From assembly GCA_903900155.1 (NCBI GenBank), contig CAIUMD010000101.1:1-36078 (forward strand): DNA of 36,078 nucleotides, given 5' to 3'. How positions within the stretch are numbered: position 1 is the first letter of the stretch; each line of letters begins with the position of its first letter. The stretch comes from an uncultured Caulobacterales bacterium. Lineage in GTDB: Bacteria; Pseudomonadota; Alphaproteobacteria; Caulobacterales; Caulobacteraceae. Below the pieces are notes generated by a model that was given only the letters and a program-made list of their open reading frames with translations, was not told where the DNA came from and made no database searches. Below, piece after piece: positions 1 through 9,863 of the stretch. The position numbers and the translations under genes are program-made.

Positions 1-252
1 CCGAGGAGAGCGACAGGCGGTTGGAAACAGCCGCATCCGGGACCGGGCTTCGCGGCCTGGCCCGCCCGTCGGAGGCTTCAAGGGCGTCGAGGTGCAAACA
101 GCATCGCGGCGCTACGCTTCCGGATAACGATTGCGCGGAGCGTCGGGCTTCGTCGAAACGGTATTCATCTTTCAAACTCCGGACGTCGTCCGGCGCTCCG
201 CGTCCCTTTCCATCCCTTCAGCGGGCCGACCGCGTGAAGCGGCGAAGCCGTG
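1..252 (+). repeat. 252-bp structured repeat, left copy (candidate ncRNA)
   Basis: This stretch matches the reverse complement of 35765-36016 over its whole length, with 13 differences and no gaps by manual alignment. Read on the plus strand it is full of stem-loops: 17-23 with 28-34 (GAAA loop 24-27), 43-48 with 55-60, 63-67 with 82-86, 91-95 with 101-105, 134-142 with 194-202, 179-184 with 188-193, 216-224 with 230-239 (one bulge) and 240-243 with 247-250. Ten of the 13 differences lie in the first hairpin and preserve all its pairs, so the conserved property is structure. The copy ends five bases before the stop codon of the convergent minus-strand gene. Its outer edge is the window edge, so it may continue further left. 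An open reading frame crosses it, but the covariation argues against a protein. It could be a stand-alone RNA or a non-autonomous mobile repeat. Confidence 0.75.
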
Positions 253-256
253 TCTA

Positions 257-2044
257 TCAATCCGCGAAGTAAGCCACGTGGACGTGCATGTGACCGATGT
301 CCTTGCCCTGGAAGACCAGTCCGTTGGGGCCGATGTGGACGTGCTTGTCCAGGTCGTCGCGGTGCAGCTCGACCGTGTCGCCGTTGCAGGTGTCGGTCAG
401 GCGGATGGTCTCGGGCACCTGGGTGGCGGCCGGGTCCAGGGCGGTGAAGCCGTTGGTGGTCAGGATGCCGAACTGGCGCCACTTCTTGGGCTGGGCCTGC
501 TTGCCGTTCCAGTTCTCGCCCAGGCGGGCGCTGGCGATGTGCTGGACCGGAATGTCGCTGATGCCAAACAGCTTGTCGCGCTTCCATTGCTGGTAGAACC
601 AGCTGTCGACGCTGCCGGCCGAGCAGAAGTTCTCGCTGACGATGTTGGGCCAGCTGTCGCGGATCGCCTGGGCGCGGGCGTTGAACAGCTGGAAATAGCC
701 GTTCGGCTCGAAATTGGTCTGCTCGCCCTTGCCCTCGACCTTCTGGCTGTCGACGCGGCTGGTGAAGTACAGGCAGCCCAGGTTCCACGAGTGCGACATG
801 AAGAGCTCGTAGAAGCCCTCGAACATGACGATGTCGGCGTCGGTGAAGACGATCCAGTCGGCGTCCTTCAGCCCCTTGAGGCCGTCGTTCAGCATCTTGC
901 CCTTGTTGAAGGCGTGGTCGTCCTCGAAGCAGCGGTCCGAGATCACCAGGGTCGCGCCGTTCGCCTTGACGACCTCCTGCGTGCGGAGGTCATCGGTCGA
1001 GGTGACGACGATGATCTCGTCGAACTCGCGCATGTTGGCGGGCAGGGTCAGGGCCAGGTCGTCGCCATAGCCGACCGAGGTCAGGACGCAGGCCAGCTTG
1101 CGCGGCTTGGTCGAGTTGTGGCCGATGCCGACCCGGCGGCCCGAACTGGCGTCGCCCACATAGTTGTCGCGCGTCTCGACCTGGCGCTTCTGCATGTGCA
1201 GTTCGGGGTCGAACATCTCGTAGGCGCGCTTGCGGATCGCCGGGCTGCCCAGCTTCTTGAGGATCTGCTTGTGCTCGGCCGAGATGATGTCGCGGTCCAG
1301 CAGGTCCAGCTGCGAGGGACCCGGCTGGGCCAGGCCGCAATAGTTGCAGAGATCCAGCTGGTCCTTGAAGTCGGCGGGCGTGCGCTGCCACCAGCCCTGC
1401 TCGACCGGCCAGGCGCGGGCGCCGTCGAAATACAGGCGGTCGATGGCGCCGGCCACTTCGCAGAAATAGGCGCCCTTGTCGTTGATCGTCGCCGACCACA
1501 GCTTCTGCACCCAGCAATTGTCGCGGTTGTACTCCCACTCGGCGTCCGACATGCCGGTCGCCTGGGTGTAGTCCTTGCGGCTGATCAGCAGCGCCTGGTG
1601 CTGGCCCGCGGTCTCGTGGGTGTTGGTGTTGAAGTGGCTGTAGACCTCCATGATGGTCTCGTAGTTCTTGTAGAACCCGTTCCCGAGGCTGGTCCAAAGC
1701 CCGCGGCCGTTCGAGCGGTCGAACAGGCGCTGGGTGGCGAAGTCGTTGAAGTCCTTGATCGGCGCGCGGCCGTTCGAGGTGTTCTCGCCGCCCCACAGCT
1801 CGGCGAAACGGCGCGAGATCTGCTCGAAATTGCCGTGCAGGGTGGGCTCGCCGGCGATGACGCCGATCACCTTGTTGGGGGCGTTCCAGCCCTCCATGCT
1901 TTTGACCGAGCGCTCGAAGGTCTCCAGCTCCATGTCGCGGCGCTGGGTCTGGTGCGGGATCAGCCGCGTGCAGTTGCTGCAGGCCAGGTGGCACTTGGTG
2001 CTGATGTCGATCTGGACGATGTCCATGTCGGCGGGCGAGCGCAT
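257..2044 (-). CDS. Radical SAM-glycosyltransferase fusion protein
   Basis: The 595-residue protein joins two enzyme modules. The N-terminal half has the radical SAM cluster motif C18-x3-C22-x2-C25 and an AGEPTLH segment (64-70) resembling the family's GGEP motif. Four more cysteines (C177, C195, C233, C236, the last two in a CNYC motif) suggest a SPASM-like auxiliary iron-sulfur cluster. From about residue 305 a GT-A fold glycosyltransferase-like domain follows, with an NKGKMLNDGL segment and a DAD metal/nucleotide-sugar motif at 402-404. The last ~100 residues are unassigned. A GGAG sequence six bases upstream supports the start at 2044; M7 is an alternative. No signal peptide is visible, so it is probably cytoplasmic. 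The nearest same-strand gene, a GNAT acetyltransferase, lies 117 bp upstream. The substrate is unknown; modification of a peptide or sugar is inference only. Confidence 0.8.
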   Translation of the reverse strand: MRSPADMDIVQIDISTKCHLACSNCTRLIPHQTQRRDMELETFERSVKSMEGWNAPNKVIGVIAGEPTLHGNFEQISRRFAELWGGENTSNGRAPIKDFNDFATQRLFDRSNGRGLWTSLGNGFYKNYETIMEVYSHFNTNTHETAGQHQALLISRKDYTQATGMSDAEWEYNRDNCWVQKLWSATINDKGAYFCEVAGAIDRLYFDGARAWPVEQGWWQRTPADFKDQLDLCNYCGLAQPGPSQLDLLDRDIISAEHKQILKKLGSPAIRKRAYEMFDPELHMQKRQVETRDNYVGDASSGRRVGIGHNSTKPRKLACVLTSVGYGDDLALTLPANMREFDEIIVVTSTDDLRTQEVVKANGATLVISDRCFEDDHAFNKGKMLNDGLKGLKDADWIVFTDADIVMFEGFYELFMSHSWNLGCLYFTSRVDSQKVEGKGEQTNFEPNGYFQLFNARAQAIRDSWPNIVSENFCSAGSVDSWFYQQWKRDKLFGISDIPVQHIASARLGENWNGKQAQPKKWRQFGILTTNGFTALDPAATQVPETIRLTDTCNGDTVELHRDDLDKHVHIGPNGLVFQGKDIGHMHVHVAYFAD

Positions 2045-2063
2045 CGGGATCTCCGTTCCGGGC

Positions 2064-2112
2064 GCACCCGATTCGGGGTGCGGCGGTTAACGCAGACCAT
2101 GCATCCGTTAAC
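2064..2112 (-). promoter_or_regulatory. Leader of radical SAM gene: paired GTTAAC sites and GATTC palindrome
   Basis: The 117-bp gap upstream of the radical SAM gene contains two GTTAAC palindromes (2086-2091 and 2107-2112) exactly 21 bp apart, about two helical turns. A GANTC site (2070-2074) sits at the centre of an inverted repeat with arms 2064-2069 and 2076-2081. TTAAC resembles a CtrA half-site and GANTC is the CcrM methylation sequence, but the TTAA spacing does not match the usual TTAA-N7-TTAA. A role in cell-cycle-dependent expression is inference. Confidence 0.35.
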
Positions 2113-2161
2113 TATCCGGGTCGATAATACGGATCGCCGCACCCGGACTTTCGCACGTTTT

Positions 2162-2677
2162 TTACAGCTCCAGGGCGTAGAGGCGGCGGTCCCGGCGCTC
2201 GCCGTCGCGGTGCACGGCGCCTTTCAGATAGCCCTCGGCCTTGAAACCCAGCTTTTGCAGCAGGTGTTCGGCGCGGTTGTCGCCGACATGGGTGCTGGCC
2301 ACCAGGCTCTTGAGGCCGCTGCTGGCGCCGTAGGCGAGCAGGGCGCTGACCGCTTCGGCGCCAAAGCCCTGGCCCCAGCCCTTGCGGTCGACCACGAAGC
2401 GGATCTCGGCCCGGTCGTGGCGCTTGTCGATGTCGATGAACTCGCAATAGCCCAGGAACGCGCCGCTGGTCGTATGGCGGATGCACCAATAGGCGGCGTC
2501 GCCGGCGCCCATCTGGTCGACCTGGGCGGCGACGCGGCCGGCCACCTCGTCGGGGTCCTCGATCGGCTCCTGGTCCAGGTTCGACATCACTTCCGCATCA
2601 CTGAGGAACGGATAGATCAGGGGCGCGTCGTCGACCGTCAGGGGAGCGAGGGTCAGGCGTTCGGTCTCGAGGATCAT
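2162..2677 (-). CDS. GNAT family N-acetyltransferase (RimJ/RimL type)
   Basis: The 171-residue protein begins MILETERLTLAPL, the typical opening of RimJ/RimL-like GNAT enzymes, which transfer acetyl from acetyl-CoA to an amino group such as a protein N-terminus or small molecule. The acetyl-CoA-binding motif A is visible as DRKGWGQGFGAEAV, followed by the family's late segment with a LLQKLGFKAEG strand-turn. The frame is open for 18 more codons upstream, but the conserved start makes the ATG at 2677 the better choice. No strong ribosome binding site is evident. It diverges from secG and lies upstream of the radical SAM gene on the same strand. The 117-bp gap makes co-transcription possible but unproven. 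The substrate cannot be read from sequence. Confidence 0.85.
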   Translation of the reverse strand: MILETERLTLAPLTVDDAPLIYPFLSDAEVMSNLDQEPIEDPDEVAGRVAAQVDQMGAGDAAYWCIRHTTSGAFLGYCEFIDIDKRHDRAEIRFVVDRKGWGQGFGAEAVSALLAYGASSGLKSLVASTHVGDNRAEHLLQKLGFKAEGYLKGAVHRDGERRDRRLYALEL

Positions 2678-2830
2678 GCGGTCCGGAGATTCAGCTTGGG
2701 AGAGCCTTGGGGGGCTTGCGTGGGGGAGCACGCTTCCCAGCTATGGCGCGTAGCCGCCTCTAGTGGTAGAGGGGCCGCTTCGTTTTTCGCGCGGCATTTC
2801 GCCCGCGCCCGGATCGAGAACAACTTCGTC
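2678..2830. promoter_or_regulatory. Divergent GNAT / secG intergenic region
   Basis: This 153-bp region must hold the promoters of both divergent genes. It contains one GANTC site (GATTC at 2688-2692) and a perfect hairpin with arms CCTCTA (2757-2762) and TAGAGG (2767-2772) around a GTGG loop, in the secG leader. I could not assign -35 and -10 boxes confidently. I checked the structured stretch for tRNA or SRP RNA features and found none. Confidence 0.3.
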
Positions 2831-3367
2831 ATGCTCATCGGCGTCCTGCTGGCCATCAATATCGTCGTCTGCCTCGGTCTGATCGGGGTCGTCCTGCTGC
2901 AACGCTCTGAAGGCGGCGCGCTGGGCATGGGCGGCGGCAACACCGGCTTCATGACCGCCCGCGGCGCGGGCGACCTGCTGACCCGCATCACCTGGATCCT
3001 GTTCTCCATCTTCCTGGTGATCAGCCTGACGCTGACCATCCTGACCGGCCGCTCGAACGTCGGCGGCTCGGTCACCGATCGTCTGAACATCAAGAGCCTG
3101 GACAGCAAGACCCTGAACGCTGCGCCGCTGCCCCAGGCTCCCGCGATCAATCCGTCGGCCGCCCAGCCGGGCGCCATCCAGGCTCCGGCCCCGCAGATCA
3201 ACGCCCCGGCCCCGACCGCGCCGCAGCCCTCGCTGCTGGCGCCTGCTCCGGCGGCTGAACCCGTGGCAAAAAAGCCGGCCGCCGCTCCGAAGGCGGTCGC
3301 CAAGCCCGCCGAAGCGGCTCCGGCCCCGACGGTCGCGGCCCCGCCGGCCGAACAGCCCAAGCAATAA
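2831..3367 (+). CDS. secG: Preprotein translocase subunit SecG with long Pro/Ala tail
   Basis: SecG is the small accessory subunit of the SecYEG inner-membrane protein-conducting channel. The protein shows the family layout: transmembrane helix 1 at about residues 3-23, the conserved cytoplasmic loop (LLQRSEGGALGMGGG, then TGFMTARGAGDLL), and helix 2 at about 52-72. At 178 residues it is much longer than the roughly 110 residues of E. coli SecG. The extra length is a low-complexity Ala/Pro tail (about 95-178) with lysines near the end. The ATG at 2831 is chosen because helix 1 begins immediately after it; the frame is open far upstream but only as a shadow. A strong terminator follows, so it is probably not co-transcribed with pyrG. 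Confidence 0.93.
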   Translation: MLIGVLLAINIVVCLGLIGVVLLQRSEGGALGMGGGNTGFMTARGAGDLLTRITWILFSIFLVISLTLTILTGRSNVGGSVTDRLNIKSLDSKTLNAAPLPQAPAINPSAAQPGAIQAPAPQINAPAPTAPQPSLLAPAPAAEPVAKKPAAAPKAVAKPAEAAPAPTVAAPPAEQPKQ

Positions 3368-3391
3368 CCGTCCCAAGACGGATCTGAACCG

Positions 3392-3419
3392 ACCCCCGAG
3401 GGCGACCTCGGGGGTTTAA
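3392..3419 (+). terminator. Rho-independent terminator after secG
   Basis: A perfect 9-bp stem, CCCCCGAGG (3393-3401) with CCTCGGGGG (3406-3414), is closed by a GCGA tetraloop and followed by TTTAAT. It starts 25 bp after the secG stop codon. Confidence 0.85.
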
Positions 3420-3475
3420 TCTTGTTGATGAACGCAGGTCTTTTCACCGGCGTCGTCGAATCACGGGTAATCTGA

Positions 3476-5134
<1,659 letters not shown>

Positions 5135-5152
5135 CGGATTTTCCCCAGGTCC

Positions 5153-5181
5153 TTGCATCTGGGGAGAGATTCGGGCATAAG
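5153..5181 (+). promoter_or_regulatory. Candidate rpmF promoter with GANTC in the spacer
   Basis: TTGCAT (5153-5158) and CATAAG (5176-5181) are separated by 17 bp, a reasonable sigma-70-type arrangement. A GATTC CcrM site (5168-5172) lies inside the spacer, and a second GANTC (GAGTC, 5249-5253) lies just before the start codon. GcrA-controlled Caulobacter promoters often carry methylatable GANTC near the core elements. The assignment here is inference. Confidence 0.4.
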
Positions 5182-5259
5182 CCCCCGCTCACGCGGCGGC
5201 CTGGGTCGAACCTTGGTCGCCGCTCCTAATTTTCACGCTCAGCGAGCAGAGTCACTTCG

Positions 5260-5442
5260 ATGGCCGTTCCCAAAAGAAAAACTTCGCCTTCTCGCCGGAA
5301 CATGCGCCGGTCGCACCACGCCCTGGGCGCCAACGCGTTCATCGAGGACAAGGACACCGGCGAGCTGCGCCGTCCGCACCATGTCGATCTGAAGACTGGC
5401 ATGTACAACGGCAAGCAGATCCTGACGCCGAAGGAAGACTAA
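5260..5442 (+). CDS. rpmF: 50S ribosomal protein L32
   Basis: The 60-residue basic protein begins [20 protein letters not shown], the signature of bacterial L32, and continues with an [23 protein letters not shown] segment typical of alphaproteobacteria. L32 binds 23S rRNA in the large ribosomal subunit. No cysteines are present, so this is the zinc-free form of the protein rather than the four-cysteine form found in some Gram-positives. A candidate promoter with GANTC sites lies in the 125-bp gap after pyrG, and a terminator follows directly, so it is probably monocistronic. Confidence 0.97.
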   Translation: MAVPKRKTSPSRRNMRRSHHALGANAFIEDKDTGELRRPHHVDLKTGMYNGKQILTPKED

Positions 5443-5470
5443 GGTCTCCTTCCGTCACTGACGACTTTGA

Positions 5471-5504
5471 AGACGCCGCCTGGGTCGCCCCGGCGGCGTT
5501 TTTC
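5471..5504 (+). terminator. Rho-independent terminator after rpmF
   Basis: An 8-bp stem, ACGCCGCC (5473-5480) with GGCGGCGT (5492-5499), is followed by a run of five T. It begins about 30 bp after the rpmF stop codon. Confidence 0.85.
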
Positions 5505-5565
5505 GTCGCATTTCCGTCGCGAAATAAAAGAACGGTGTTAGGCTTCCCCTAAGGGAGGTACGCCC

Positions 5566-6549
5566 ATGCTCACACGCCGCGACATAGCGGCGGGACTGGG
5601 TCTTTCGCTGGCCGCGCCACCGGCGCTGGCGGGCGTGATCACGCCGGTTTCGCTGTCCCAGACACCCCCCGCGCCGGTCCCGCCGGTCGAGCAGCCGCTG
5701 CTGGTCCTGGACGCCTCGCTGGACCAGGACGCTCGTCTTACCGTGCCGGTCATGATCAACGGGCAGGGGCCCTTCCAATTCGTCGTCGACACCGGCGCTG
5801 ACCGCAGCGTCCTCACCCCTGGCCTCGTCGAGCGCCTGGTGCTGGCGCCCGGACCGGACGTGATGGTCCACGGCGTCTCCGGCTCGGTCCTGAGCGCGAC
5901 GGCGCGGGTGACCCTGCTACGTAGCGGCGACTCGCGGCTGCAGGACGCGACCCTGCCGGTCCTGCCCTACGAGCGCATCGGCGCCGACGGCCTGCTGGGC
6001 GTCGACATCCTCGAAGACCGCAACATCGTCATCGACTTCCGCAAGAAGCAGCTGGAGATCCGTCGCAGTTCGCCGGTCAACGGCTCGTTCCGCCTGCCGC
6101 GGGAGGTCTCGGTCATGGCCGACGAGAAGTTCGGTCGGCTGACCCTGGCCGACTCGCGGATCGCCGGGGCCCGCTCGCTGGCCTTCATCGATTCCGGCGG
6201 CGGGGTCAGCATCGGCAACATGGCCCTGGCCCGCGCCATCGCCGCGCGCCGCCGCCGTTCGCCCGACTATTTCCAGCAGGTCCGGCTGCTGACCGCCGGC
6301 GGCGAGATGCTGCTGGGCGAGTTTCGCGTCGTGCCCTCGATCACGATGGGCGAGTTGCAGGTCACCAACATCCCGATGGCCTTCGCCGACCTGCACATCT
6401 TCGACGTCTGGGGGCTGAACGATCGCCCGGCGGCGCTGCTGGGCGTCGATGTGCTGCGCCTGTTCGCCCGGGTTGAGCTCGACTTCGGGCTCGGGCGGGT
6501 GCTGTTCCGGCTGGGGCAGGGCGGTCTGGCGCCGACGCTCAGCGCCTGA
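5566..6549 (+). CDS. Exported retropepsin-like aspartyl protease with two catalytic motifs
   Basis: The 327-residue protein starts MLTRRDIAAGLGLSLAAPPALA, a probable export signal. The twin arginine suggests the Tat route, though the motif is not perfect. Two aspartyl-protease half-sites are visible: DTGADRS (D75-T76-G77) and DSGGGVS (D209-S210-G211), each followed by a matching LLGVD segment (143-147 and 292-296). Retroviral-type proteases usually carry one such motif per chain and work as dimers. Here the duplication implies a single-chain enzyme, as in pepsins. GGAGG lies eight bases before the ATG. The gene is flanked by the rpmF terminator and eno, so it is probably independent. Peptidase activity and substrate are inferred; a non-proteolytic role is possible. 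Confidence 0.82.
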   Translation: MLTRRDIAAGLGLSLAAPPALAGVITPVSLSQTPPAPVPPVEQPLLVLDASLDQDARLTVPVMINGQGPFQFVVDTGADRSVLTPGLVERLVLAPGPDVMVHGVSGSVLSATARVTLLRSGDSRLQDATLPVLPYERIGADGLLGVDILEDRNIVIDFRKKQLEIRRSSPVNGSFRLPREVSVMADEKFGRLTLADSRIAGARSLAFIDSGGGVSIGNMALARAIAARRRRSPDYFQQVRLLTAGGEMLLGEFRVVPSITMGELQVTNIPMAFADLHIFDVWGLNDRPAALLGVDVLRLFARVELDFGLGRVLFRLGQGGLAPTLSA

Positions 6550-6575
6550 GGCCTATTGGGAGCGGCCGCGCGCCA

Positions 6576-7987
<1,412 letters not shown>

Positions 7988-8010
7988 GCGGCCCTTCCAG
8001 ATCGCTGGAA

Positions 8011-8049
8011 TTGAAGAAGGCGCGGCTTCCAAAAGGGGCCGCGCCTTTT
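8011..8049 (+). terminator. Rho-independent terminator after eno
   Basis: A 10-bp stem, AAGGCGCGGC (8017-8026) with GCCGCGCCTT (8038-8047), ends in TTTT. It lies 30 bp after the eno stop codon. Confidence 0.8.
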
Positions 8050-8361
8050 GTTTGCCAGGCTTCCTGGGTCGCGATTCTGACGCCCATCGCGCCATTTTCT
8101 CATTCACCGGAATGGTTGCTGGCCCAGTTAACCCACAAATTTTCTAAAAGCTGAGCATTCGTTTCAAACGAGACCATTTCCGCCCTGTTCGCGGTCGCGA
8201 AATGGCTTCGGCGATGCGGCATCTAGATGCTGGTGAAACCATCTCATCTGAAAGCATCGTTCGCCTGACTCGCAAACCGGTGATAACCCTTCTCAATGCC
8301 TGGATTTAGAAGGCGTTAAGCACGGTCTGCGACTCTGTGAGTCCCTCTCTGGGACGCTGAT
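8050..8361 (+). promoter_or_regulatory. Long ftsB leader with palindromes and three GANTC sites
   Basis: About 310 bp without a gene separate the eno terminator from ftsB. It is the most AT-rich stretch nearby around 8126-8160. It contains a hairpin with arms CCATTTC (8174-8180) and GAAATGG (8199-8205), a perfect 12-bp palindrome GCATCTAGATGC (8219-8230), and three GANTC sites (8267-8271, 8331-8335, 8339-8343), two of them within 20 bp of the start codon. The GANTC group suggests CcrM/GcrA cell-cycle control of the division gene. I could not place -35 and -10 boxes with confidence. A small RNA in the 8150-8330 interval cannot be excluded. Confidence 0.5.
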
Positions 8362-8664
8362 ATGTTCGCCCGACTGCAACCCTTCCTGCCGACCGCGGCG
8401 ATCTTTTTCCTGATTTTCTACTTCGCCTTTCACGCTCTGACGGGTGATCGAGGCCTGCTGTCGATCTCGCAGCGCAATGCGGACCTCGCAGCAAAAACAA
8501 AGGAACTCAGGAAGATACGCGCGGAGAGGATGGACCTGGAGGCGCGTGCTCGTCTATTACGCAGCGGCAGTCTGTCGGCTGATCTCCTGGAGGAGCGTGC
8601 GCGTTCCCTCCTAGGATATGCCGACCCGAGGGACTATGTGATCCGGGTCAAGCGTCCCAGCTGA
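8362..8664 (+). CDS. ftsB: FtsB/DivIC-like septum formation initiator
   Basis: The 100-residue protein has the FtsB architecture: a short cytoplasmic N-terminus, one transmembrane helix (about 9-27), a charged coiled coil (about 31-70) and a short periplasmic end with the LLEERARSLLGYADPRDYVI segment typical of this family. FtsB, with FtsL and FtsQ, links the Z-ring to activation of septal peptidoglycan synthesis. The position between eno and pdhA is a common arrangement in alphaproteobacteria, which supports the call. Its leader carries three GANTC sites, consistent with cell-cycle regulation (inference). The ATG at 8362 is chosen because the membrane helix follows immediately. Confidence 0.88.
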   Translation: MFARLQPFLPTAAIFFLIFYFAFHALTGDRGLLSISQRNADLAAKTKELRKIRAERMDLEARARLLRSGSLSADLLEERARSLLGYADPRDYVIRVKRPS

Positions 8665-8831
8665 CCGATCCCGTACTCTCTCGGAATCGATTGCGGGTTG
8701 GCCTGCGGATCGCCAGATCCAGGGCTGGTCCAAGAGTGCACCAGGGTATTTCCTTCGCGGAACCGACGACTTTTCGGCGGGAAACACCCTCAGGACGAAG
8801 GCCGCGATGAAGATTGGCCAGGGAGATTTGA

Positions 8832-9863
8832 ATGGCGCGTACGCGCAAGGCTGAGGCCTCTGAGGGGAAGGCGCCGGAAACCGGTGTCAACGCCTTCGTC
8901 GGCAAGGACGAACTCCTGAAATTCTATCAGGACATGCTGCTGATCCGCCGCTTCGAGGAGCGCGCCGGCCAGCTGTACGGCATGGGCCTGATCGGCGGCT
9001 TCTGCCACCTGTACATCGGTCAGGAAGCCATCGCGGTCGGCATGCAGTCGATCTCGCAGAAGGGCGACCAGATCATCACGGGCTATCGTGACCACGGCCA
9101 CATGCTGGCCGCCGGCATGGACCCCCGCGAGGTCATGGCCGAGCTGACCGGCCGCGCCGGCGGTTCGTCCAAGGGCAAGGGCGGGTCGATGCACATGTTC
9201 GACATCGCCACCGGCTTCTACGGCGGCCACGGCATCGTCGGCGCCCAGGTGGCGCTCGGCACCGGCCTGGCGCTGGCCAACCACTACAAGGGCAACGGCA
9301 ACGTCTCGTACGCCTATATGGGCGACGGCGCGGCCAACCAGGGTCAGGTCTACGAGAGCTTCAACATGGCCCAGCTGTGGAAGCTGCCGGTCGTGTACGT
9401 GATCGAGAACAACCAGTACGCCATGGGCACCAGCGTCGAGCGCGCCGCCTCGGAAACCGCGTTCCACAAGCGCGGCACGTCGTTCCGCATCCCGGGTGAG
9501 GAAGTCGACGGCATGGACGTCGTCGCCGTCCGTGAAGCCGGCGCCCGCGCCACCGAGCACGCCCGCAGCGGCCAGGGTCCCTACATCCTCGAGATGAAGA
9601 CCTATCGCTATCGCGGCCACTCGATGTCGGACCCAGCCAAGTACCGCACCAAGGAAGAGGTCGACGAGGTCAAGACGACCCGCGATCCGATCGACCACAT
9701 CAGGGAACGCCTGGCTGCGGCCGGCGTCACCGAGGACGACCTGAAGGGCGTCGACGCGGAAGTGAAGCGCATCGTCGCCGAAGCCGCCGAGTTCGCCCGC
9801 ACGAGCCCCGAGCCGGATCCCTCGGAACTGTACACCGACGTCTACCTGGAGGCCGCCGAGTGA
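8832..9863 (+). CDS. pdhA: Pyruvate dehydrogenase E1 component, alpha subunit
   Basis: PdhA pairs with PdhB to form the thiamine-diphosphate-dependent E1 enzyme, which decarboxylates pyruvate and passes the acetyl group to lipoyl domains. The 343-residue protein is of the heterotetrameric type. The TPP-binding motif starts GDGAANQG (G164-D165-G166) and ends [11 protein letters not shown]. The loop [15 protein letters not shown], which carries the regulatory phosphorylation sites in mitochondrial enzymes, is conserved. GGAGA about ten bases upstream supports the start. The 167-bp gap after ftsB holds one GANTC (8684-8688) and presumably the operon promoter. The stop codon overlaps the GTG start of pdhB by four bases, indicating translational coupling. 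Confidence 0.97.
   Translation: MARTRKAEASEGKAPETGVNAFVGKDELLKFYQDMLLIRRFEERAGQLYGMGLIGGFCHLYIGQEAIAVGMQSISQKGDQIITGYRDHGHMLAAGMDPREVMAELTGRAGGSSKGKGGSMHMFDIATGFYGGHGIVGAQVALGTGLALANHYKGNGNVSYAYMGDGAANQGQVYESFNMAQLWKLPVVYVIENNQYAMGTSVERAASETAFHKRGTSFRIPGEEVDGMDVVAVREAGARATEHARSGQGPYILEMKTYRYRGHSMSDPAKYRTKEEVDEVKTTRDPIDHIRERLAAAGVTEDDLKGVDAEVKRIVAEAAEFARTSPEPDPSELYTDVYLEAAE

Noticed and set aside
21..272. Open reading frame of 83 residues across the left repeat, with a similar frame in the right repeat
   Set aside because: The differences between copies preserve base pairing, not the peptide: the N-terminal parts differ completely, and the two clear single changes later in the frame (C to R, S to F) are not conservative. 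The composition is Arg/Ser-rich, as in spurious GC-rich frames.
2690..2800. Possible tRNA or SRP RNA upstream of secG
   Set aside because: There is a hairpin, but no acceptor stem, no GTTCRA T-loop and no SRP GGAA-type core motif.
131..2830. Very long plus-strand frame continuing into secG
   Set aside because: It runs antisense to the radical SAM and GNAT genes, is typical of GC-rich shadow frames, and only its last 178 codons match a known family.
8119..8142. Possible full CtrA site (TTAA-N7-TTAA) in the ftsB leader
   Set aside because: Only one TTAA half-site is present at the required spacing; the second position reads ATTT.
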